Positions 22,737 to 33,056 of a DNA stretch of 64,000 nucleotides are shown piece after piece; position 1 is the first letter of the stretch; the number at the start of each line of letters is the position of its first letter. The position numbers were made by a program, and so were the translations under genes. Where the stretch lies: the NCBI GenBank assembly GCA_029378245.1, contig JARKIF010000003.1:1550001-1614000 (forward strand), in the 5' to 3' direction. This DNA comes from Roridomyces roridus. Lineage: Eukaryota; Basidiomycota; Agaricomycetes; Agaricales; Mycenaceae. The notes beneath the pieces were generated by a model that ran no database searches, was not told where the DNA came from, and worked only from the letters and a program-made list of their open reading frames with translations.

Positions 22737-25482
22737 TCACATCGGCACATTCTCCTTTGAACTCGGCCGGAATATCTCCTTCCTCTTTCCCCATTCCTCG
22801 GCCTCAAAACTTACATCAAACTCCTCCAGCTCTTCCGGCATCTGTTCAAGTAAACTTGGTGCTGCCCCAAGTTTACTCACCAGGTCCATGTCCAGGGACA
22901 TTCGCATAGGCGAAGACTCTGCCGACACGTCCCCAGTCATCTGAAGAGCAACTTTGCGCGCTTCCCTTCGTCCTGCAAAGGCCGCAGGCGCACCCCCCGG
23001 GCTGGGCATCACCTTTACCGGCGAAGACGCAGCCGAAACAAGCCCCAGCGAATCAAACTTGCTCACAAACGCAGCCAGCGCTCGGCGCTCCTCCTCCAAT
23101 TGTGTCCGTAGCTATTGTAACCGTTAGCAATGTCCTCTTTTTTTATAGAAAATGCATTCATCACCTTTTTCTCCTTCTCGAGCTCACGCACAAGCTCAGC
23201 AGCCCACGCCTCCTTCTCCTCAATAACCCTCCGTTGGGCATCCAGCTTTGTCTGCCACTCGTCCTCGCTCGCTGCCCGCAGCGGCTCCCCCTCATACCCC
23301 TTCACCACATTCTCCAACTCCTTGATTGTTCGTGCTTGCTCCGCAATCATACGATCCTTCTCGTCCTCTGGCGCCGAAGCCGACAACGCAGGCCGACTCG
23401 ACACCGTCGCCTCGAGAGACAAAATCTGATTAGCCTGCGACTCGAGCTGCAACCGCGCTGTCAGCAGCTCCTGTTGCAGCTGATACGGGGACATATCAAA
23501 GTCGACCTTGATTGGACTCGCAGGACGCGAATCGTCGCCATTGCCGACAGTCTGACTCGTAAGAATCAAACGAGTCAATTGCTTAATCCTCGTGTTGAGG
23601 TCTGTCATCGCCTTGGACTCGTCGATTTGCTAGAGTATCTCAGCATCGTGAAATAAAACGACCAGTCGTCACGTACCTCGCGCGCAGACAACCGCCTCGA
23701 CCGCACAGATGGTACCTCCCGCGTAGCCTCTTGCTCACGCTCCTCCAACCGGCGCCTGAGCTCCTCGATCTCCTTCCTGTACCGCTCAATCAGTGCATCA
23801 GTATCTACAATCTCCTTCTTCTGCGCATTCAGCTGCAAAGCACGATTCAGTCTCACCCGACTGAAAGTGAAGATGACATACGTGGACGCCCTTGATACGG
23901 CGTGCAAACTGGAGTGTGCTCGTACTCTCGCTCACGGCGCTGACTTCGGGGTTGATGGTGCATACAACGCTAATTCGAGCATTGCCCGACAGCGATGGCT
24001 GCAGCATCCGTGTAAGCTTGGAATTGCGGTATGGAACATGATCACTTTGAACACCGTCAACTTTTGCTGGATCCCTGGGATGAAAGACGCACCTCTTCCC
24101 CTTGGCCGCATTTTCCGCCAACGTAGAAATAACAGTACCAAGGGTAAGAAGACTGGTATTGATGTATCTTCCTTCCCTCGTCCTTTCCTTGTCCGAGGTA
24201 GCCTTCTCAGACCCGGCAAGATCAATCAAGCTCTGCAGGGCAGATATTCAGAACAATTCTCGACACGCAAGAAATCCACGGACCAAAACCGACGTCTGAA
24301 CGTTCCGCCCTCCTTTCGCTTGAAGGCGCGAACCACCCGGAGTCTGCCGTCCATTGAGACCCGGTGTGTGTCGACCATTTGAAGGGATCTCCTCCTCGTT
24401 CGCACTCGGATCACCTCTCTCCCGACTCTCACAAACGACACGGAAAACAGAGTGACTGCGGCTACTCCGCTCATTCCAGTCCGTGCTCGCTGTCCGACGG
24501 TTTCCCTCCCCACGTTTCAGCACCTCCTTGACACTGGCAAGACTGGTGACGACTTCTTCCCTGAGACCACTGAGAATGACCTCGCCGCCCGCCCCGCCTT
24601 GAATCTCCACACCCTTGGACTGTCCTGTTCCAGACAGCAGGTCATGTATCGTCTCGTTGTAAATCTCGAGAAAGCTGACACGTAAAAGATATTCTCGTGT
24701 TGGAGTTGCACGAATGAACGAGAAAATATCGCGGAGCGCGCGGGGAATAATACCCGGTTCTTCAGGTGTACCTGACAATGTGTATGTCTTGCCTGAGGCG
24801 GTTTGGCCGTACGCAAACACGACAGCGTTGTAGCCAGACATGAATGCGTGGACATGGGGGCGGGCAGCAGTCAGATAGAGCGGGGCAGTCGGATGAGAAG
24901 TGTGAATCGTGTCGAATGTGAACTTTGCTGCAGGGTTGTCGGCGGGGTGTATCGTATTATCACGCGTGGAAGTCGTCCAGGCGCTAGCATGTCCAGTTGG
25001 AGGTCGAACTCTGTACAAAGCATGTCGATCAGAACCCTCGTCGAAGCAGCTCAAGCCACCAACCGAACGGAGACCATGACTTTATCCACCGCCACCTCTG
25101 TCGGTACAAATTCAACAGAGACGTCTCCAGCATTGTCTCCCGTGAGATCGACACCGAGGGTTTGGAAATCCACCAGAGAATCCTCTACATCGTCGCGCCG
25201 AGGGAACATTGGTGTCAACACCGGACTCGGGGCTCCCAGGCTGGAGCCAGCGCGTGACGTGGGGCGAGACTTTGAGGGACTGCCAGGTACGGTGGGTAGG
25301 GCTGTGATCTTGCGTGCGCGGGACTCTGTGGACAACGGGGCCTTGTACTTCTTGTGTGTCGAGTTGAGGAGAGTCGGTGTGGCGGACGGCACACGAGCTA
25401 GTCTGGAGGACAAGTCGCGCTCCGTCGAGCGTGTTGAACGGGGAGTGAAAGGCGTTGTGCGCTTCGACGTAGAGGCGGACAT
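22737..25482 (-). CDS. Kinesin-7-like motor protein (N-terminal motor)
   Basis: An N-terminal kinesin of 814 aa in seven exons (25482-25064, 25010-24284, 24232-24093, 24044-23882, 23832-23677, 23629-23165, 23111-22737). A 130-residue serine/threonine-rich head precedes VSVRVRPP. The motor has the P-loop GQTASGKTYT, switch I NERSSRSHSVF, switch II LIDLAGSE and HVPYRNSKLTRMLQPSL. A coiled coil follows (KEIEELRRRLEEREQ and later segments). The extended N-terminus and neck fit the CENP-E/Kip2 class, but assignment within kinesin-7 is inference. It may bind microtubule plus ends. Confidence 0.85.
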
Positions 25483-25587
25483 GTTGTTTGTGTGACCTGA
25501 GAGAGAGTTGGAAATCCAACTCGGTCACGAGGTCACGACACCAAGACGCGACTCCGCGAGAAAATATTACTACATATGGTACATGCA

Positions 25588-28500
25588 TCAACTGGCCTCG
25601 TTTACAAGGTCTCTCAGTATTGGGCGACCTCTCAACAGACCCTCCTTAACCTTGGCCTTCTTCAGCGGAGGATTCTCTTTCCCCTCCATCGTCTCGGCCC
25701 CGCGTTTCACAGAACCGCCACACAACGCAGGGTGTAGACCATCTGCGTTCGGAGGCAGAGGTAGAATCCACCCCTTCCCTTCCATAAGCTCGAAAAAGTC
25801 TTGCAACAATGGCGCCGAACGCAATGTCTTTCGCGAGCCAAAGATGATCAACTTTGACCGAGCACGCGTAAACGAGACGTTCATTCTTCTCCAGTCCTTG
25901 ATCAAATCCCCAACCTAGAACTGATCAGGAGAAGCAGCAGAGCAGCCAAACGCAACTCACAAAACCAGTATCATTTGAGCGCACCAGCGAAATGACGATG
26001 CACTCCTTGTCCCGCCCCTGACTCCGGTCTGCAGTGAGCAACTCGACATCCTTGCGCTCTGACAAAAGATGCCCAATAAGTTTCAACTGTTGCCGGTACA
26101 CCGAAATAATCCCAATCTCCTCTGGCGGCACTCCACTCCGCAAGAGGGTCTCGGCGACCTGGTAGACAAGATTCGCTTCAACCTCGTTCTGCACCAAGTC
26201 CCCCACGCGCGAGTCTTGTGCTGGGACTGCATCCGTGTCAACGAAAACAGCTTTACAACTGCGGACGCATGAAAATTTCTTCTGCAATTAAGGAAAAAGA
26301 ACGCACCTTTCCGCCATGAGCTTCTCAATCCAACACCCACTCGAATGGCAAGCCTTGCCAACATGCAAATCATTCAAAAAACCCCGATCAGGCAGCCTTA
26401 GCGCTTGCTTTGCAACCACCTCTGATCCACACCTCAGCCGATCCTCGTAAATCAACCGATTCGATAGCGCCATAATATCCTCGTTCATCCGATATTGGTG
26501 GGCCATGTTCACAACAGACTGGGGATGCGCCTCAGAGAGACGACGGAATAGCGAAACGTCCAGCCCCCCTCTCCGCGCTTGCTGGTTCCGCACCAGCGGC
26601 GGTAGCTGGAAATGATCTCCAACGAGAACAAACGTCTCCGCAAAGCGCAAGGGACCCAAACAAGTGGGAAGCGTTATCTGCGAGGCTTCATCCACAATGC
26701 AGTAATCGAATTTGCGCCGTGAAAACAGAGCGCTATGGTGTTGATCAGAAGAATGCACCTTTTGTCGCCGAAAGAACTTACTGATCGACAGACAAACATG
26801 TAGTGGCGACAACAGGTGGCGACATAATCTGGTGTTCCAGTTGTTCCACAGTGGTCGGTACCCTACGAGCGGCCAAAGTGAATTCCTGAACCTCCGGATG
26901 CACCTGTGTTTCGATTAGGTCTCTGAAAGCACCAAAAGCAAATGTCCCACCTTATCAGCATTCCCAAGGCGCAAAATGCTGAAATCAACCTTCCCCTTGA
27001 GCTTCAGCAGAATCGTATCGACCGCTGAATGCGTGTAGGATGACAATAGGACTGTCTTGCCCATCCCTACCAACAACTTTATGATGGCAGCAATCACGGT
27101 CGTCTTGCCGGTCCCCGGCATCCCCAAAATCATCGCATAGTCGCGCGCCGAAAGCACCTTGTGGACCGCCTCCATCTGATTCGGATTGAGGTGTTGGGTG
27201 AAGCGTGCCAAATGAGGAGGCACCAGCGTCGCTTCTTCCTCAAACACAGGCGGTTTTAGGTCCACAACGAGCTCCAACCTGCGTGAATCACCGTCCGCAT
27301 AGAATAAGTGCGCTAGGTTATCCCGCAGGCGTCCCATCCCGCCGTATATATCGTCCTTGTCGATCCGGAAAATAGGGGATACATGCGAAAGCCGCGTCAC
27401 CAACTCGTGGTCAACCCCAACGACCACCGAAGTAGGCGTGAGCTCAAGAACGTAGCCCTTGGCGAGCCCCAGCAGATTCGGTTCAATGGACACGGTGATC
27501 GGGTCCCCGACATTGATGTTTCCGTTCAACAACGATGCCGCTGGATCAGCCCGGCAGAACTTGTAGGTGAACTCGTGAAACTTGCTGTTCGGCGCGGCCG
27601 ATGCCGAATACGACGAGTCGCGTACCATGTTGCCGAGGCAGCGGCCCTTGGCTTCGCGTTCTGCGGCAGTCATGGTCCACAACTCCTTTTTGAACCGCAT
27701 GGCATCTTGCTCCTCGAGGGTCAGCAACGCCTCCCACTTCTTGAAAAACGCTGCCTGGGTCGGTGTTATATGCCCCGTTTTCATGTCGTAGATGTCGGCA
27801 ATGGGAGACTTCTTGTCCACGACATTTTCCACTGCCTAAGCCGCTGTCAGCACGAGTTCAGCTTGGGAAGGGATGGTTCGCACCTTTCGGTATAGCATGC
27901 AGCTATCCAGCGAGAAACAGCGCTTGCAAACTCGCTCATCGTCAATCGTTGGTGGTAGGAAAGGCTCTGCATCCTCAATTGCTTCTTCCCGTGAACCGCG
28001 TTTCTGTATACGTCGCGCCATGTACGCCGCCAACTCGTTGCGCGCTCCCATGAGGCCCTTGACGTCGTTCCTCGTCACAGGCACACGGACAACTTCCTCG
28101 CTTTGAGTGTAGAAGAGTAGCCCAGAAGACACCTCTACCCCGTATCTCTCCTCGGCTAGCAACCCATACAACATTGTTTGCGCTCGGTGCTCCAAACCAA
28201 CGACAGGGCGGCCCGTTTTGATTTCGAATGGTTTGGGTCCGCTGGTGACTATCGTCTTCCCCTGTGGCTTCGCATCGGAGATGAGTGCTTGAACTGTGGC
28301 GTCGATCTTGCCCTTCAGTCCCCATATTGGCGAACAGATATCTTCTTCGATATCCAAGAGCTCGGAAATGGCTAAAAGTGAGGTTTCGCCGGGAACGCTG
28401 CGCGTGTTGGTGAGAATAGCCTGCGGCTGAAGGATGGGTTAGCACATTGGACAACTGTTCACGAGTGTACCGACCTTGGGGGTGTCGGAAATGTATTTCT

Positions 28501-29528
28501 CGGAAAAGGCTTTCAGACCCCTCGCTCTTTGCTTGATTTCGTGTCTCGCGTCTTCCACACTCAGATTGATCTTGGCAATGTCGGATATGTGCTGGCGAAT
28601 GACCTCCTCAATCTTGTCGTCGACCCAAAGATCCTCCCACCGCGAGGCAAGGAGACAGGCCTGCATGACCTCGTGCAGAATATTGCCCCATACCAACGCA
28701 GGACTGGTGTCCGACACGGAACGGACAAGATTGGTCAATAGCGGCTTGCGACGGCACTCGAGGGCATTCGAAAGGACCGAAGGAGTGAGGAGGAGGTCTG
28801 GGTGGAGGATAAGGAAGTTTTCGCCGGAAGTGATGGAAATGGAAGAATTAGATGAGGTGAAAGATCCTAGAATGTTGACAATATCCCCTGCGGCGAACGT
28901 CAGAAACAGGCAACTGCAGAGGAACAGAAACGCACCCTCGCGCACATCAGTCCTCGCCCATTCATCTTTCAAGGTCACATATGCGGGATCGTTGCGTCCC
29001 TTTAGATTGACAACTAAATACTGTAACGGTATTCAGCAAAGATTCAAACATGGACACAAGGAACGGCTCACCTTTTGCAAACGTCCACCCTCCGTAATTT
29101 CCGACACAGATTGCACAGTACATCGCGTATATTGAAGAGGTGCGCGTGCAGGAGCCGCCAACTGCACACGCGTCAAAAGTCAGCAGAAGACCTTGACAAA
29201 TACTCACCACCGCGGAACCAACAGATTTCTTGAGCGGACTTTTCTTCACAGGAGAGAGAAAGTCCGCGTGCATATCCGACCAGTCCCAATCTTCAGCCCC
29301 TTCCAGAAGGGCCGTCATATCCACGTCGCCCGGCGTGAGTGGCTTTGGAGCTGGTTTGTGCGAGGACAACTTGGTGGGTGTAGCGGGCAGCGCGTGTGAG
29401 CACGATCTGGCAGGGAGGGGCTTCGCGGGCGTGGTGGGTGGCGGCGCATCCATTGTGTCGTCCAGGTCGGCCAAGAGACCCTTCATAAACTCGGCCTCTT
29501 CTGCGGCAGTGCGAGCGGCGGGAGGCAT
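25588..29528 (-). CDS. DNA2: DNA replication helicase/nuclease Dna2, with an apparent +1 frameshift
   Basis: Processes Okazaki flaps and resects broken ends. Ten exons (29528-29208, 29161-29072, 29020-28936, 28887-28475, 28426-27884, 27835-26951, 26904-26782, 26732-26307, 26258-25961, 25914-25588) give about 1169 aa. Iron-sulfur cysteines appear in ALECRRKPLL and VCKRCFSLDSC, and the nuclease motif in KPFEIKTGRP. The helicase has GMPGTGKTT, DYCIVDEASQ and LTADRSQGRDK. Inside the exon 26782-26904 the conserved sequence VHPEVQEF and the next block TLAARRVPTTVEQLEHQ lie in different frames. One surplus base near 26880-26881 (GG) explains this, and no splice choice repairs it. A sequencing or assembly error is likely because the rest is intact. 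Confidence 0.88.
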
Positions 29529-29668
29529 AATGTAAAAGGAGACGCGTGGAGGTGAGGAGAATTCGGACGAGGAAGGGTATAAACGCGTGAATGAGGAAAG
29601 AGAGGAGACGCGACACGCGATTGATTGCATCAGACGCAATAAACAAATAAATTATACGAATGCTAGGT

Positions 29669-31948
29669 TTACTCTAATACAACGTCCGAAAAGGGTATTC
29701 TTTTTCTCGCTGGAGGAGCTCCCACCGTGACCGGAGGCTTTGCCTTCCGCCTCTCATCGTCCTCGTCTATCGACAGCGCGCGGCTTGTCCTTGTCGGAGT
29801 GAGACCACCGACAGCCCAGCTCACTTCCACCCCAGACTTGATGCTCCACAACCACACCAGAGCGAACACCGGCGTACTTATGAGAACATTTAAAACTGGG
29901 AACAGGTCCGGATATCGCGCCGGCGGCTGGATCACAAATTCCAGGATGTGCCAAACAATAGCCGCCAAATAGACAGCTATTGAGAGCAGCTGGATAAAGG
30001 ACTTGGATGGGAGCCGAAGGGGGTTGTATCCGAGGAACCGATTCCATATCACCATCAACGCGAGGTACTGGACACCCAGACCGTCTCTCCGCAGAAGTGG
30101 CCACATGCTGTCTCTGATATTAGTTGCACTGTATGCAAAGTAATGAAAGGCTAACCTGAAGACAGCGATGTTGTTCGCCAGGACGCCCCACCCATACACG
30201 GTGGAATCAATGGGAGCACCGGAGAGTAGAAGGGTGACGGGGAGCAGAGGAAGTAATATCGTCTTTTCGTGCACCTGGAATGAAAACAGAAAGAAGGACA
30301 TGGAAGAGGTGAGGAGGGCGTAAGGTAGCAAAGGAAGGAGGGTGTTATTAAGGGGCGTCTTGGAGCGTCCGGCGGGGAGCTGCGTTTGCCAGGCAACGCG
30401 TAATAATACAAGCACGTTGGGTAAAAACCCGAGTGCGGTCAGCGCGGCGGACAGTTTTATCAACAAGGGGCTTGATAGCCAGTTTTTCCACTTGAAAACC
30501 ACATTCGAGGCGCACCAAAAGTTGGCAACCTTGTCCTCGAATAATCCGCGGCCAAACGGAAATATGCGGCTGATTGGGTCGAGGACTGCAGACAGGGGGG
30601 CAAACGGCGGGAGGAAGGGGATGAAGAGCACGAGAAACGACAGCACAGTGACGAAGGCTAGCCGTAGGAATAGTTTTCCTCTGCAAGTAACAGTCAGCTA
30701 GGGAAATACAAGTCGAAAAAAGGCGCGAACCCAGCAGTCCAGCCCAAATTGATACACCTTGCCAGAAGATAACCTCCGATGGCAGGAGCGTAATACAGTG
30801 CCATTTGCTTGAAGCCGAGACTGAGGACAAAGAACACGGCGCCAACCAAATCTCGCCCTTGTGCGAAGAAATTGATAGCCAAAAGAGTGAGGCCTGATTT
30901 CGCTCAGCGCAGGCAACGCAGTGTGCAAGTCACCTACCCAGCATAACCGAGTTGTATTGAAAATGGCCAAAGTCAATCATCAACAACGCGGGTTGGAAGA
31001 GCAACGCGAGCAGAGCCAGGTTCTGAGTCCGCTTGGAACGGTTGGCGTGCCATGAGCGTGTAAACAAAAGCAGCGCAGGAACGTATACGATGGCGTCGAG
31101 AAGCACCACTGTCGAGCGCATAAAGACTTTGCTCGCTTCCGTCTCTATTCCCCGCGACTGGTCCAAAGCAACCCAAGAGGGTTCCAACCAGTGTCCTCTG
31201 AGTACTGATGAGCATAAATCGACGCGAGTATCGAGACTCTTACACGATGCCACAAATCCACGACACATATGCAGTTAATGGTGGGTAATCGAGACCCCAG
31301 TACTGCAAGTCGTAGGTGTACCATCGTCGAATAGGAAGGTGAATTGTGAGCTCCATCCAGTGTCGCTGGGCCTCGTAGTCCCCGAACATGGGAGACGTGC
31401 CTTGTCCTGCAAAGCCCGTTCAGCGCATCTACGTGTCATGGACTACAAAACTCACCAGAATAAGACCCAAGACCGACACTAAACTTGACACACGTCGACG
31501 CCAGTACCAGACTCGGAACCACCCAGTCCTTCACACCGCGCTTGTGCATCCACCGTAACCATCTCCTTCCCATTGCAAGCTCAATCTCGCGTTCCGACGT
31601 CCGTCGCGGGGTATCCACATCTGGGAATTTGAGAGATTGGGCGGAAAGCAATCCAAATCGCCGTTCCGCAGGTAGATTGGGAGACACGGCGCGCGACGAG
31701 CTTGGCGAAACAGAACGCGCCCAATGACGACCGCTGTCTTGCAACAGATGACGGCCGAATCCCAACGGCTGACGTGGACTTGGAGCCAGTATCTCTGGTC
31801 TCTCGTACTCCGAGTCCTGTCGAAAAGAGTTTTGTGGACGGTGTGCGGTGGTAGCAGCGGAGCGCAGCGAGTTGACGGAAACGGTTCGAATGCGGCGCTG
31901 GGGAGACTTTCGAGGTCCTTCTGGTGGAAGGGCCGACAAGACCTCCAT
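29669..31948 (-). CDS. ALG6: Dolichyl pyrophosphate Man9GlcNAc2 alpha-1,3-glucosyltransferase
   Basis: Adds the first glucose to the lipid-linked oligosaccharide in the ER lumen. Six exons (31948-31456, 31406-31244, 31197-30938, 30893-30731, 30680-30156, 30107-29669) give 680 aa with many membrane helices. Diagnostic blocks are [60 protein letters not shown] and [12 protein letters not shown]. The 48-nt intron at 30108-30155 is in frame but was removed because it restores the conserved IAVFSMWPLL join. An N-terminal extension of about 120 arginine/serine-rich residues precedes the first membrane segment. Confidence 0.9.
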
Positions 31949-31982
31949 GGCGAAGATAGTTGACGGAAACGGTCCGAATGCG
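31871..31982. repeat. Imperfect 24-bp direct repeat around the ALG6 start
   Basis: Copies at 31871-31894 and 31959-31982 match at 23 of 24 positions and are 88 bp apart. The inner copy encodes RTVSVNSL within ALG6. The outer one lies just upstream of the chosen ATG in a frame that would read RTVSVNYL. Confidence 0.7.
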
Positions 31983-32072
31983 ATGGGAGGTCCCTAAGTG
32001 GGAGGACAGTGAGTGATGCGCCCGCACTGACTGGAATCACAAAATGATCGCAGCAACTTGACTATGTACAGA

Positions 32073-33045
32073 CTAGTCGACGTCTAGGTCCTCGCCCTCT
32101 ATTACCACCTCTCCATCCTCTGAGAACTTGACGTTCTTCTACGAGAGAATATAAGATTGGGAAATCTTGGAAAAGAGAAGCTTACTGGATGTGTGGAAGA
32201 TTTACCAACATATTTGGTGTGGTTGCCCCATGCAAGTAGGAGCCCGTTTGGATTGGTGAATTCAACGCGGGTGTACGCCAAAGACTTGCCCTGCGAATCT
32301 TTAGCACGGCAGAACAGAGGCTTCACTCCTTACCATTGTTACGAGCTCGGCTTTTCGCCAGTTCAGTTCAGTCTTTGCTTCGAATCATCGACCACACCTT
32401 TCATATGCAGAACATCACCCGTCTTTCCAGATGGTCGTGCGAAGGTAGCACCGATGTCAGTGCTGACGCCAGTCTGCGTAGGATTAGAATATGGGCATTG
32501 ACGGACAAGGAACAGACCATGAACTGGCCCTTGGACCCGACGGCGAGTGACCCAAGGGTATCTTCCGAAGCATGAATTCACTCGTCGACTGAAGGATGAG
32601 ACCCACCAGTGAGCGACAACACGAGCCCTCCGTGAACTGTCTGCTCTCCATTGACTGCCAAGGTTCAGGCGATAGCACAACCACTTACGCCGACTCTGTT
32701 CACTGAAAACAATGAGATGCGCGCGTATGGACTTTCCGGCACATACAATTATATGGTTCCACTTTAAGAGACGCGGTGACCACGCCAGGCGTCGCGCTAT
32801 GTAACTGAAGCTGCCCAGAGAGTTAAGCTTGAGATCCAGGGAGTAGAAACCGGTCGACATTCATTTGGGAAGCATTGAAAGTCGTGTCCCTTGGTATCCA
32901 AGAATGATTTCCAGACGCGTCGAGTGAACCGGAGACAAGCCGACATGGTGTTGGATGTCAGAGGTAGGAACGCCGGATCGGGGACTTGTCCCGGCACGAC
33001 GACAGTCCCTGATCCGGTGGCCGTGCTCTCCATCACCCATCCCAT
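32073..33045 (-). CDS. Hotdog-fold acyl-CoA thioesterase (4HBT/ACOT13-like)
   Basis: Nine exons (33045-32851, 32804-32747, 32702-32689, 32640-32607, 32561-32518, 32473-32398, 32350-32334, 32290-32186, 32138-32073) give 202 aa. The joined protein reads VEPYNLNRVG, TVHGGLVLSLTD (the catalytic-site HGG region), DTLGSLAVGSKG, MTGVSTDIGATF and AYTRVEF, a clear 4HBT thioesterase order. Hydrolysis of medium- or long-chain acyl-CoA is inferred from the family. Two exons are tiny: 14 nt (32689-32702) and 17 nt (32334-32350). The start ATG is only 11 bp from the divergent MNS1 ATG; an in-frame ATG at 33033 is an alternative start. Confidence 0.83.
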
Positions 33046-33056
33046 AATTTGCCACG
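33046..33056. promoter_or_regulatory. 11-bp gap between divergent start codons (thioesterase and MNS1)
   Basis: The two predicted ATGs point away from each other with 11 bp between. Core promoters and leaders must lie inside the coding sequence of the neighbour, or one start must be further downstream (for the thioesterase the next in-frame ATG is 33033). Confidence 0.5.
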
